64,000 nucleotides of DNA from Calliopum simillimum (Eukaryota; Arthropoda; Insecta; Diptera; Lauxaniidae): positions 25,845,964-25,909,963 of the forward strand of contig OX638370.1 in assembly GCA_951812925.1 (NCBI GenBank). Reading direction: 5' to 3'. Every line of letters begins with the position of its first letter. Position 1 is the stretch's first letter. Shown here one piece after another: positions 1-10,484 of the stretch. The position numbers and the translations under genes are program-made. Below the pieces are notes generated by a model. The model searched no databases. It was not told the origin of the DNA and saw only the letters and a list, made by a program, of their open reading frames with translations.

Positions 1-2140
1 CCTCTTATATGACACAGGTTTTAAGAAAAATTTTTTATTTTTTTTTCATGTTCAATAACCAAATGTAGTGGAATGTAGTCCTAGACGTATAAAATGAAAT
101 TTCCAATAGGTAAACCAAAAAATTTCAACCCAAGAAGGTGTCAAGAGATCCTTTTAACTAAAAAATTTTGGGAAAATCGAGACTTCCGATAATATACGGG
201 AGAGCACATATTTCAGAAGTAGTAGATATGTTACCAGCCACCTTTCCCAATATTCTGGAGTAAAATTCAGAAAAATCGTATGTGGGTCGAGGCGACAGAA
301 TGGGTTAAAAAGTCTTAATCGCACATTACGTTCACATAACAGGTCCTAAAATTCTGAAAAAAATTCCAGCAAGTTCCTTGATAAAATATAAATTGATTTT
401 ATTTATGATGTTTTTTTAATTTAAGCGCCCCCACACCATAGCGACACAAAGGAGATTATTTTCGGATATTCCCATATATTGAGAAAATCAAAAAAACCTT
501 GAAACAATCGAAAAGTATTAAGAAAGTCAAAACATGTTGGATAAGTCGAAAAATTGGAGGCATCAAAAAACATTAAAAAAAAATGAATGATATTGAGAGA
601 GAAACATGTAAGAAAGCTGAAAATGTCGAAAATTGTGAAAGAATCGAAAAACATTAAATAACACGAAAAGTTTTCTGATGCCCGAAATACGTTGAAAAGC
701 CAAAAATAAATAAAATAACCAAAATACTGAAAAAACTGTAAAATAAAGCAATTAATTTATGATAACGAATGTTTATTTACGCATACTTATTATACAAAAC
801 AAAGTTAATTTAAACTTGGAGGGAGGCAGGAAAAACCTAATAGATTAGAAACAAAAAAGTCATAAAGTCTCAACTAAATCAGATTATAATCTTAAGAGCT
901 GTTGTTATTACTTTGTAGGTATATATTTTTGTATAATATTGTATAGGTTATTGCCATAGCTACTGATATACTAAATTAGTGCAATTAGTGGTCAGCTGAT
1001 TGCTACTTGACGTGTCGTGTGTGTCGCGAGGCACTAAATTACTTGAATTTAAATCAATAAAACGTGTAATGTAGACGTGAGTTGGTTATCGCAAAATAAA
1101 AGTATAAATTGCAATATATATGTACTTTGTTTATGTTTACTACTTAGGTTGCCTACTTGTGAAGCAAACTTTCCATTCATAACAATTTTTTCCATTATTT
1201 ACGAATTTTTTAAAGTTTGTTTGAGCCCATATGTAGATAGTACCTACCTCTGTAGGTATATTGAAAACAAAAACAAAGTTTGGAAACTAACAAATTTTAA
1301 TCTTTTTATGCCCAGCCACTAGAAGGCAGGAAATTTGTATTTGTTAAAACATTTGTACGCTGTTATCTATGAGGTATGAAACAAAACAATGAACTCATTT
1401 CTACGGCAAATTTTATTTCATTCAATTTTATTTTGATTTTTGTCATCACAATATCGAGCGACATTTTTATTTATATACTTTTTATTTTTACATACTATAT
1501 ATGTATATATCGTCAGAAATCGTCAAAGTCAGGATCAGCAACGTTCGTTGACGTTATCGTTGGTTTCATTTCATTTACGATAATAATGACAGCCAACGCA
1601 CAGCCAAATGAAATGTAATGCCAGTCAGTCAGTCAGTTTTAGAACGAATTATCACGAAGCTCTAAATTAATAAATGGAATTTTTTATTTAAAACATAAAA
1701 AATATTTCAAGTGGAAATTATTAAGACACGAAATATTGATCTCTCACATTCCATTGCATACACATAAATAGAAACAATACAATTTCAAACAATTTTAAAA
1801 TTTAAGCTTCTATGTACTTTTTATAGCATTTTTGCATTTATTTTTGTATACATTCGTTCATAACCTTTGAATTTTAATAACGTACCCGCAGCAGAGTGCT
1901 TTGGAAATGTTTATTGTTTTGCCAGTAAAAATAAATAACACAGGCCGACAAAAAAAAATATTGCTCGTTTTTTAGATTAGACCTTTTATTTCTTATAAGA
2001 ATTTGCCTTGTGGCCGAAAATCGACCTTTTGGATTTGACTTTAAAAAGACTACCCAACTAAAGCTAATAAATTCTCATCAGTAAACTTGTCTGAGCAACC
2101 GCTCACTTAAAAACATAATTGTCATATTATCGTTCCTTAG
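1..2140. other. AT-rich sequence without a recognisable gene
   Basis: Open frames here are short, have no recognisable motifs and are interrupted on all sides. Around 440-720 there is a loose run of 'tcgaaaa...catta' phrases that resembles the minisatellite at 37.4-38.9 kb, too degenerate to call firmly. A short tandem of 'cagt' sits near 1621-1636. I see no promoter, tRNA or exon that I could support. Confidence 0.6.
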
Positions 2141-2214
2141 TCTTAACCCTACCTACATACCAAATTTCATAAAAATCAATGCAGCGGTTTAGCCGCGATA
2201 GTGTTTTTTCCATT

Positions 2215-2798
2215 TAGGGGAGTGGCACCGCCCATCTTGAAACATAGAGTACACTTCTTTACTCGCACATTTGACACTCAACTGAAGTATCTGATACAAA
2301 AAATTCAAGATTCTAATCTTCACTGTACACTGGATTCATTTTGTCGCTGAAGACCACTGTCTTGTTTTATCAGTGTCATAAAAATTCGGATTCTAACAAA
2401 TACTTAAGTGTACTGTATTTTATATAAAAACAAATACTTTAGGTTAGTGTAAAACGTGCGAGTAGAAAAACTACAGTAAAATTTATGATATGATTATGAC
2501 TGGCAGTTAACAACGAATTGGTAGTAGCTTTCAGACATTTTTGCGGGAGAGAAGAGCGTTAACAAGAAAAGAGGCACAATAAGAGAGCGAAAAACTTCTG
2601 TTGTCATCAAAGTAGCATTTTGTAGTATACAAGTACACCTACAGTATGTACACTGAACTGAACTGAAGTAAATTAAACAAGACAGTATTTGGTTTATTTT
2701 TTATTTTTTTTTTTTTTCATATCCACGTACTGTCAAGACATTCATCTATGAAACAAAATCTCTTAAAATTCTAACAAGACGTCTTGTGTACACGCTTC
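2215..2798. mobile_element. decayed copy of the hAT-type MITE found intact at 38.1 kb
   Basis: The left part (TAGGGG, then CATCTTGAAAC, later CTGTCTTGTTTTATCAGTGTC) matches the reversed right end of the element at 38,096-38,722, and the right part (AACAAGACGTCTTGTG) matches its reversed left end. The interior shares the stretch with CGTGCGAGTAGA and the 'gaggcacaataagagagcg' block. It is therefore a homologous copy in opposite orientation. The terminal repeats have diverged and no 8-bp target duplication is left. It carries no coding sequence. Confidence 0.7.
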
Positions 2799-2924
2799 CT
2801 TGAAAGCGTATTTTCAGAAAAAAAAAAAAAGGTTTTATTGCATAAATTTCGGATAAAATGGCGTAGCACTTAAATCGCCATATCTTTGCACCTATTTTGT
2901 GAAACTTGATACCATGATAACAGG

Positions 2925-3070
2925 TGGTGCAAAAGTAATGTTATAGTGCAAATGTACCATAATTTTTGCAAATGGCATCAAATGGCATTGTGTTTTGAAA
3001 TTTATTTTATAGACAAAGAATCAGGTTGAAGCCAGAATGTTTGTTACTAAAATCAAATATGTCCATTAAC
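2925..3070. repeat. fragment of a dispersed repeat ('GGTGCAAAAGTAAT' family)
   Basis: The stretch starting GGTGGTGCAAAAGTAATG and running through a 'gcaaat..gccat' phrase resembles sequences near 4119, 6215-6395, 10,640-10,676 and 16,790-17,055. Similarity is partial and the limits are approximate. Confidence 0.35.
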
Positions 3071-3217
3071 TTCCGAAAAGTTGGCCCTCCCCGAATGAAG
3101 GTCTGAACGACAAAAATCAGTATTTAATATTTAATAAGATTTTTGCATCTATCTCAAAAACCACTAAATTATTGGTAGTCATTTAGCCCAAATCTCATTT
3201 ATTATATCGTTATTTAT

Positions 3218-4029
3218 TATGCCTTACACCCAGAGTATTTTCACTTTGTCCTTCCGTTTGTAACGCAGAAAAACAGGCGTGACAGATATAGAAAAGTATA
3301 TATTTTCTTGATCAACGTCACCTCCTGAGTCGATATAGCCATATCCGTCTGGCTGGCTGTGCGTGAAAGGAAATACATTTTTTGGGAAAACTGAGCAAGA
3401 TAATTCAATGAAATTTGGTACACTGCCTCCATCGTCAAAACTAGCTCCTCAATATTAGCTCGTGGGATTGAAAATGAGCGAAATCGGTCAACGGACAAGC
3501 CTACCGCCCATACAAAAAATATATTCAAAATGCAACTTTAGAAGTATTCTTCACGACAATGCAACCAAAATACACATAAATACTACGAATTGTAAGCGCA
3601 ACCTCTGAGCAAAAATTGGGCTTATTAGGACAAGAAGGCGTGGCATCTCCTACGCTATACTGAAAGCGTTTTTTGAGATAAACGAACTAAATTTTACTCA
3701 GACTCAGACACTAATGTATGAGAATACATACACACAGACACTAAGGACTTTTAATGCACGCTCTAAGCTTAAATAAGACGAACTCGGACAAGAGAGAGTG
3801 GCACCTCCTATATAAGCAAAAGCTTCAAAACGCTATACTGAAAACGTTTTTTGAGATAATCCAACTAAATTTTACTCAGACACTAAGAACTATAAATGCA
3901 AGCTCTGAGCAAAAACTGGGAGAACTCAGACAAGAGTGCGTGACACCTCCCATATAAGCAAAATTTTCAAAATACTGCAGTGTAGAGTATTTAATGTTTG
4001 GCCAGTCCAAAGGTTACACCCTTACTAGT
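3218..4029 (-). repeat. dispersed repeat with 142-bp internal monomers, copy A
   Basis: One end has the sequence CACTTTGTCCTTCCGTTTG and CACCTCCTGAGTCGATATAG; the other end is built from monomers carrying 'ctgagcaaaaactggg', 'caagag..gtggcacctcc' and 'catataagcaaaa'. Two adjacent monomer landmarks lie at 3780 and 3922, a period of 142 bp. The same architecture recurs at 11,980, 54,228 and 62,285. A 95-codon frame on the minus strand (3241-3528) is echoed in copies C and D, but it shows no domain I recognise and may just reflect sequence shared by descent. Confidence 0.8.
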
Positions 4030-4139
4030 TTTTTGTTTTTTTTTTTTTTCATTGCTTTACAGTAGTCTGACCATTTTCTTGATGACCCAATCCGGAACAG
4101 GAAAAAATTATTTTATACAGGTGGGGCAAAAGCAATATT

Positions 4140-4680
4140 CCATGATATTTGGTCTACAATCTGTCTATGGTCCATAACGTATGGTCTATGGTATATAATC
4201 TTTGATCTGTGGTGCGTCTTTTCTATAGCCCATAATCTATGGTCTATGATCAGTTCTTTTTGGTTTATTATATATGGTCTTTGATTCATAATCTATGGTC
4301 TTTGGTGCATAATTTATGGTCTTTAGTCCATTATCTATGGTCTATGATATGTTCTTTATGGTTTATCGTCAATAATGTATGTATGGTTCATGATCCATAA
4401 TCTTTGGTCTATGTTGTGTCTTTTATGGACTATGGTATAAAAGCTATGGCCTATGATCTGTCCTTTTTGGCTTTGGGGCATAATATATGGTATATGAACT
4501 GTCCTGTATGGCCTATGGTATATAGTCTAAGGTCTATGATCTGTCCTTTTTGGTCTTTGGTTTATAATCTATGTTCTGTAGTCCGTAATCTTTGATCTAT
4601 GGTCAATAATATATGATCCATGGAATATAATTTTTGATCTACTTATGATCTGTCCGTTATGGTTTATGTTCCATAGCCTA
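4140..4680. repeat. degenerate minisatellite built on TATGGTCTATGATC
   Basis: About 540 bp are made of imperfect repeats of phrases such as 'tctatggtctataatc', 'tatgatctgtcctttt' and 'tttggtccataat'. The basic unit is roughly 11-12 bp with higher-order mixing. The 63-codon frame across it is a by-product of the repeat. Confidence 0.8.
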
Positions 4681-4689
4681 AAATTGTTG

Positions 4690-6214
4690 AAAAAAATTAG
4701 TTCAATTTAAGTTCATCAAAAATCCGGGACATTTCCGGCACACACTTGAAAATGCGGGACATTTCCAAGACGTTTTTGAATACGGGAAGAGAGAACGAAA
4801 TTCAGGACATTCAGGCTACCTTACTCCACAGTTAAAAGTTTACCCTCTGGAAGTTCAGGAACATGTTGAAATTTTACGAGTCATAAAACGGTTTTTTTTT
4901 TTAATATAACCGAAGATGCCCAGAGACTTTAGGCTCTAATAAATGTAGGAAATCTGTTTTGCTGTAATATGACAGTTTTTACACATTATTTTTTTTTTTT
5001 TGTAAAATTATAATTTTGGGTATTTTTGTTTCACATAGTAAATACGGTCGTATCTCGGAACATATTACGGCAGACTGGTCATTCTTCAGATCCGATAGTC
5101 TGTGTAAAATTCCGATTTTCTAATTTCTGACCAAAAAAATCTATTGACATCCTTACACATTATTTTCCTGTCATCAATTTTAGGAAAAGGTAAAATTTAT
5201 TTAATTTTTTAAAATTTTCCATAACCATTACCATTCCATAAGCATCTTGAAGTACAACAAATTTCAATTAGTTTTAATGTTACGAGTGTTAAATGTTTAT
5301 ATGAACGTTGATTTAAATTGAATATTTTCGTTTTATTTCAACCCTAAAAATTGTCTTTATCTTTCAATGTATTTATTGCATTTGCTGCTTTCGCTTCCGA
5401 CGCACTTCAATCTTTATCTTCTAACCTTGATCTGCTTCATGGATTTCTGTTTCACACTTTGCCTCTTTGTATTTGTATTTGGCCCCATATTCAAGCCGTT
5501 ATTGGATGCTAACGCCAAGCGATGATGTATTACGGCCATTGCAGAGTATGAGGGTAAATGCCACTTAAAGCCATTTTTGTTTGCTTTAACTTGGCATTTT
5601 ATTGTGAATAATCATCATGTTTTTAAATGCAGATCTAAAAGCAGCAAACCAATTTTCCACATAAAAGCGCCATTCGGTCGCACTAACAAGAGACATCAAG
5701 TCGCCGCCGCCTGTCAGGGACATGTATTATGTTCATCGTACATAGTATACTCGAATACTGCTCGAGGACCCTTTTCATGACTTTGACTTTGAATTAAAAA
5801 TGCATATGAAGACAAATGAATTTAAAAATTTACAAAATTCAGCGAATTGTTGCTGCTGCACTCATACTACTCTTCTTGGTGGTGGAAATGAGAGGGGACA
5901 TGGGGGCTGAGTTTTCACATTGACATTGACTTTGAAATAAAAGTTTTGAGAGCGTGCTTGTACATTGCGTTTGGCCAAAAACAATTGATGCGAAAAACCT
6001 TTTAAGAAGCGACTATACATGGTCGATAGAACGTATAAAGATTTTGTTATGTTCTTTTTTCATAACATATTCAGCCTTGTTTAGAGTTTCAATTTCCAAG
6101 AGCCAAAATATTTCGGCTCAGTTTTTTAAGAAGAATTGTCGTGCAGAGAAATGATAGCCCGAAACATATCGTTGGAGAAGGAAATTTTACCCTTGAATTT
6201 ATCTCTTCTAAGGG
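4690..6214. other. AT-rich sequence without a recognisable gene
   Basis: Only short frames without motifs are present. Around 5577-5780 the sequence is slightly GC-richer, but the frame there has no start context, splice signals or similarity I recognise. Confidence 0.55.
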
Positions 6215-6395
6215 TTAGAGGCAAATTAAGTTGAACAAAACAAGTTGCCATATGAAAGTACCAAGATTTTTGAAAATGGAGTCAAATGTCATTGTTCTTT
6301 GACATTCATGTTGCAAAAAAATAGAGGAATAATTGACCACAAGCCAATCAATTTCAAAATGATGTAAAATGACCACAAATGTGCACTCATGTCAA
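6215..6395. repeat. fragment of the dispersed 'AAAAGTA' repeat family
   Basis: The phrases 'gttgccatatgaaagtacc', 'tttgacattcatgttg' and 'ccaatcaatttc...accacaaa' parallel 16,790-17,000 ('caaaagtaatttgtaaatgtgcc', 'gagatttatgttg', 'ccaaccaatttgg...accacaaa'). The GAACTC repeat that follows at about 6390 seems to interrupt it. Confidence 0.4.
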
Positions 6396-6990
6396 GTTGG
6401 CTCCGTAATTTTCGAAAAACCCAAAATTTTGTTAGAGTTCTAACTAAGTTCGTTAAGAATATGTGGTTCTGGAGTTCTTTCACAAAATTGGAAATAGTTC
6501 TGCGAAATTGGACCATAAATCGGAGGTGTGCCGCTTTTTGCTCAGCGCCGTTGTTTTCACATAGAGGAGTTCTGATAACATTTTTGAGCTCACAAGAGTT
6601 ATGGAGTTTTTTATATTTTTTTTTTTTTTTTTTTGATTTTGTTTTTTTTTTTTGGTGAAAAAATATAAAAAAAAAACATTTTTCTTGCAAAAATAGGGTT
6701 TTGATTAGAATTCTGAATAGCCTTCGCAGAGTTCTACAGAAAATCCTAGAACCATTTTTTCAAAATATTTGTTCTTTTCATGTTAATCGCTAAATAAGGT
6801 TCCATCAGTCATTTAGGAACATACAAATTTTATCATAGAGGAGTTCTGATTAGAGTTCTGAATAGCACTGTAGAGTTCTAAGGAAAATTGCTATTCCAAA
6901 ATATTTGTAGTTTTAATTTTAATTGAAAAATCAGTAAATTTCTTTTCTGGAGTTCTGATTGGAGTTCTTCTACGATAAATTTTTTTTTTT
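6390..6990. repeat. 'GAACTC/GAGTTC' repeat, copy 1
   Basis: Begins with TTGGCTCCGTAATTTTCG and continues through 'agttctttcacaaaattgg', 'tctgcgaaattggacca', 'atcggaggtg' and 'gaggagttctgataacattt', the same order as in 26,960-27,180 and (reversed) 28,150-28,350. Further GAGTTCTGAT phrases follow up to about 6970. The 133-codon minus-strand and 89-codon plus-strand frames across it are chance frames of the same repeat. Confidence 0.75.
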
Positions 6991-7054
6991 TTTTTGTTAC
7001 ATTCTTGGTTAGGTTAGGTTAGATTCGGGAGATGACCATGTTGTCATCATTAAC

Positions 7055-7345
7055 TTAGGACTCGAAAATGGGTCTATTGTATACCCAATACTTAGAGCTT
7101 AAGCAAAGAAAGTCTAAGAGAACCACTATATACCTTATGGATTTAGGACACACTCCAGATAGTGAGTCAAGCGATTCAAAATTGAAATGACCAAAGTTCC
7201 TTCTACGTCTAAGCGTAAGCGCTGGACACTCGCAAAAGAAATGAAAGACTGTTTCTTCTATATCAGAGTCTTTACAATTTCTACAGAGGTCGCCAATGTT
7301 TGAGAAATCTAAACTAGAAGCATGGATTTCCATTGCACAATGTCC
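7055..7345 (-). pseudogene. C-terminal zinc-knuckle segment of the LINE ORF2
   Basis: A 92-codon frame contains GHCAMEIHASSLDFSNIGD-like sequence just upstream and CRNCKDSDIEETVFHFFCEC, i.e. a C-x2-C...H-x-x-x-C arrangement followed by PAL and RRR. This is the usual tail of ORF2 in I/R1-type LINEs, downstream of RNase H, where it probably binds nucleic acid. It ends in a normal stop 30-odd bases before the CTAACC repeats, so the C terminus looks complete. It is separated from the RNase H remnant by an unrelated fold-back insertion and cannot be translated as part of a full protein. Confidence 0.75.
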
Positions 7346-7474
7346 AGTAATAGTACCGATTAAGATCCGTACATTGATATTTAATAGAGTTTAAACTATA
7401 TGATGGCCAAATTGATCTAATATGCTTGCAAGCTTGAAGATTTGATCATCTAGAATCCATTTATTTTCGATTTT

Positions 7475-7730
7475 TCCGAAATTCGATTTTAATGAAATTT
7501 TCAAGGTTTCTTTAGAAAAGTATGAGCTTTTGAAAAAAAAAGGCTCTGAAAAAAAATTCTTTTTGGTGGAAAAGAACTTTAAAAAAAAAAGTTAAAAGGG
7601 TGCTCCAAGCCCCAAAATGTCTTTGAAAAAGAAAAAAGGTGTTTTTCCACCAAAAATATTTTTTTTTTTTTTTTCAAAAGCTCATACTTTTCCAAAGAAA
7701 CTCTGAAAATATTTTTAAAATCGGATAAAA
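7475..7730. mobile_element. short fold-back insertion inside the LINE relic
   Basis: The left arm 'gattttaatgaaattttc...agtatgagcttttg' is reversed in 'caaaagctcatactttt...gaaaatatttttaaaatc', separated by A- and T-rich sequence with 'caccaaaa/ttttggtgg' also inverted. It sits between the RNase H remnant and the zinc-knuckle segment. The limits are approximate. Confidence 0.6.
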
Positions 7731-7859
7731 AGCCGAGGAGCTATGAGTATCCAAAGGTTGGGCCGAACTTCCCATGGCCGCCATCTTGGAAATTTTCGGA
7801 TTTCCGGAAAATCATTTTACCACAATTATATGTGTGTCAAATACTAACTTTTCACCAAT

Positions 7860-8140
7860 TTTCATAAAATTCAGAGATTTCAAGTCAAATTTTGGTCGTT
7901 AACGCAAAGAAAGACTTTAATGGGTTTTCTTATTGAAAGGTCAGCCAAAAGGGTATTTTGGTTTGATCCTATTTTAGACAGTTCATCAGCAATCGTTGCC
8001 CTCGGAATTACTATGACATGGAACCCAGCAGTCTACAAACTTAGAATAAATGCCTGATCCAGTACCTGTACCCAATTTTGACCCATCCGTGTATATTTCA
8101 AAGAACTGGCTGAAAGGCTAATTATCCCTTTCAGGTATTA
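7860..8140 (-). pseudogene. RNase H remnant of the LINE, internally deleted
   Basis: On the minus strand the opening strand of RNase H is clear (YTDGSK, carrying the first catalytic Asp), but it runs directly into the closing part (CWVPCHSNSEGND, then IADELSK after a frame change), so roughly the middle half of the domain, including the usual Glu and second Asp, is missing. WVPGHxxxxGNExAD is the family's usual form; here Gly is replaced by Cys. The fragment cannot be active. Confidence 0.75.
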
Positions 8141-8440
8141 CCACCTGCAAATCCAATTCTCTAAGTCTAATTGTACTTTTCGCGGCCATACTTCTGACAA
8201 AAATATCCAATGGTTCAAGATTAGGAAGCGTGCAGTTTTAAAAGCCTCTTTAACGCTGAGACAAGCAACTCTTTGAACCCTGGACAGCATATCAAAGTAA
8301 CTTTGTTTATGTAAATATTGCGTACAAAAGAATCGGCCTGATGATGTCTTATATATCATGAAAAGAAAGCAAGGTATGGTTTCCTAATACTATTTTCAAC
8401 AACATTCAACTTCCATTTAAGTTTACGGTCAAGAACAATA
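8138..8440 (-). pseudogene. RT C-terminal / linker fragment of the LINE
   Basis: A 73-codon frame contains LSRVQRVACLSVKEAFKTA and FLILNHWIFLSEVWPRK, which match the connection between RT thumb and RNase H (family form: VQRLACLxITGAMRTTPTxALxxLL). Just upstream, before the mariner, the strand encodes VLDRKLKWKLN. The upstream continuation is found beyond the mariner, at about 9703-9780. This shows that the mariner inserted into the LINE after the LINE was in place. Confidence 0.75.
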
Positions 8441-8444
8441 CGTA

Positions 8445-9698
8445 GGCTGCTATTTATATTTCTGGCCTAATAATGAAAATGCGAATATTTATTTTCAAAA
8501 ATGGTTTTATTGTTTTTCAAAGTATTCTCCAGCATGATTTATACACTTTTGCATGCGCTGAAACCAATTGTCGAAGCACTTTTTCCACTCCGATTGAGAC
8601 ACCTCCAAAACATGGTTTTTGAACGCTTCAACAGCATCTTCTGGCGACGAAAATCGTTGACCACGAATTTTTTTCTTAATGTGCGGGAATAAAAAGAAGT
8701 CATTGGGTGCAAAGTCAGGGCTGTACGGCGGATGACTCATCAATTCGACGTTTTGGCCGGTCAAAAAGGCGTTGGCTTGAGCCGATGTGTGAGAGCTCGC
8801 ATTGTCATGGTGAACAATGATTCGTCTTCTCTTGTTCGTTTTTCGAATTTCTCCGAAGACTTCAGGCAAACAAATTGTGGTGTACCACTCAGAATTGACC
8901 GTCCTACGTTGCTCAAGCGGAACAGTCGCAACATGACCAGTTTTGCCAAAGAAACAGGCGACCATTTGCTTCGAAGTGCTTCTTCCACGAACAACTTTCG
9001 TTGGATTTGGCTCGTCTTCGAAGACCCAAACGGTCGATTGCTGTTTTGTTTTGGGCTCATACGCATAGATCCATGATTCGTCACCTGTGACGATCTTATA
9101 AACGTCTTTTGAAGTACCGCGATCGTATTTTTTCAACATTTCCTTGCACCAATCGACACAAGCCTTTTTTTGAGCGATTGTCAAATTGTGCGAGATCCAA
9201 CGAGAACAAACCTTTTTTACGGCCAGGTGTTCATGCAATATCGAATGTATGCTGGTAGGAGAAATGCCCAAGGATCTTGCATTATCAGTTCACGCACGGC
9301 ATCAATGTTCTCTGGGACAACGGCCGTTTTTGGACGACCTTCACGGAATTCGTCTTTGAGCGAGCGTCGGCCACGATTAAATTCATTAAACCAGTTTTTC
9401 ACAGTGCTATAGGATGGTGCTTCATCGTCATACAAAGATATAAATTCATCGATGCACTTTGTCGTGATAATCCACGTTGAAAGTCGTGAAAAATGATCGC
9501 ACGAAAATGTTCACGGGGTAATTCCATTTTTTTGCCAAATTGATTTTTCCAAGTCACTATAAACAACACAAATAATGGTCGTACGTCAAAACGTTCTGAG
9601 TACGTTTATGCTAAAAAATGTCAAACTTTCCAATGGAAATGTCAGATTGCACCTGGCAACACTTAGTGTTGCCTAGGCCAGAAATGTATATAGCAGCC
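8445..9698 (-). mobile_element. mariner element, copy 1 of family 1, near full length
   Basis: The 1,254-bp element lies between TA dinucleotides (8443-8444, 9699-9700). The left terminus is GGCTGCTATTTATATTTCTG and the right terminus, reversed, GGCTGCTATATACATTTCTG, giving terminal inverted repeats of about 23-27 bp that end in GGCC. The transposase gene fills most of the element. Copies 2 and 3 of the same family are at 17.3 and 40.4 kb. I do not assign a named mariner subfamily. Confidence 0.92.
8507..9527 (-). pseudogene. mariner transposase (D,D34D), two small lesions
   Basis: The DNA-cutting and joining enzyme of the element, acting at its terminal repeats. The N-terminal helix-turn-helix region (STVKNWFNEFNRG) and the catalytic domain are both present. 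The catalytic residues are visible: Asp in VTGDESW, Asp in HHDNASSH and Asp in APNDFF, with exactly 34 residues between the last two. I take the start at 9525-9527 (MELPREHF). Two lesions break the frame: a one-base loss near 9450 (CAAAGTGC where copy 3 has CAAGAGTGC) and a 31-bp deletion near 9270 bounded by GAT. Adding 32 bases to the 1,021-bp span gives 351 codons including stop, the usual mariner size. The last 254 codons are uninterrupted. Confidence 0.9.
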
Positions 9699-9790
9699 TA
9701 AGTACCCAGAAAAGTAACGCTTTCCTTTATAGGAAGACAAGCGCGATCCAAAATTGGATGCCTAAAGTGAGGTATTTGATGTTTATACAT

Positions 9791-10476
9791 TAGACTGCTT
9801 CATAATTTTTTTTTTGCTTCCGATTTGCTTTCCAACAAGTTTTTTTGTTAAAACGATAGAAACTAAAAATGCTGGTGCAAAGAGAGCCCCTAATATAACC
9901 ATTTACTGGTGGCGCATCGTATTTCTTTGTTTTAAGCATGAAAGAGTACTCTTTTAAACTCTTTTGTATATATCTCGTGAAAGAGAAAGCGCAGACAAAT
10001 GAGACTGCTACCATTGGAAAGAACATAACATTTTTCATAAAAAAGTTTACTATAATTTTTTTCGTAAAGATGTTACTTCGGTAGTTTTTTAGCTTTCAGA
10101 GTATAAAATCGATTTAAAACTTGAGAAAACTGTGCTTAGCTTTAAAGCGAAATATTTAGTTTCAAAACGATTTTAAACTTTGAAAGCTAAAAAAATACCG
10201 AAGCAACATCTTTACGAAAAAAATTATTATAAACTTTTTTATGAAAAATCTAATGGTAGCAGTCTCATTTGTCTGCGTTTTCTCCTTGACGAGATATGTA
10301 CAAAAGTGTTTAGAAGAGTGCTCTTTCAAACTTAGAACAAAGGAATACGATGCGCCACCAGTAAATATTAATATTATGGGCTCTCCTTGCACCAGAACTC
10401 TTAGTTTCTATCGCTTTCACAAAAAAACTTGTTGGAAAGCAAATCGGAAGCAAAAAAAAAATTATGAAGCAGTCTA
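9791..10476. mobile_element. fold-back element with 8-bp target duplication
   Basis: 686 bp consisting of two arms of about 320 bp, inverted with respect to each other, with a short centre near 10,120. Termini are TAGACTGCTTCATAATTTTT and its reverse. It is flanked on both sides by the perfect direct repeat TTATACAT (9783-9790, 10477-10484). An 8-bp duplication suits hAT- or P-type transposition. The 76-82-codon frames on both strands are mirror images of each other and not genes. Confidence 0.9.
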
Positions 10477-10484
10477 TTATACAT

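Larger units (their letters stand above)
7005..9785 (-). mobile_element. non-LTR retrotransposon relic (RNase H-bearing, I/R1-like), with two nested insertions
   Basis: Reading the minus strand gives, in order, an RT C-terminal block (PILDRACLPIKESVTFLG, then VLDRKLKWK), the RT-RNase H linker (SRVQRVACLSVKEAFKTA), the start of RNase H (EIYTDGSKLGTGTGSGIYS) joined to its end (WVPCHSNSEGND, then ADELSKIGSNQ), and a terminal zinc-knuckle-like block. The order is that of ORF2 in RNase H-bearing LINEs such as the I and R1 groups. Endonuclease and RT palm are absent, so it is 5'-truncated. Its probable 3' UTR holds CTAACCTAACCTAACC on the minus strand near 7010. A mariner (8445-9698) and a fold-back (about 7475-7730) are inserted in it. 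Confidence 0.8.

Noticed and set aside
1077..1618. Two adjacent hydrophobic plus-strand frames of about 80 codons
   Set aside because: The Phe/Ile/Tyr richness follows from AT-rich DNA; no membrane-protein family or splice structure recognised.
7005..7025. Telomeric TTAGG repeat (GGTTAGGTTAGGTTAG)
   Set aside because: Only about three units and situated in the presumed 3' UTR of a LINE; such phrases are common in LINE tails.
8732..9076. 114-codon plus-strand frame
   Set aside because: Antisense shadow of the mariner transposase.
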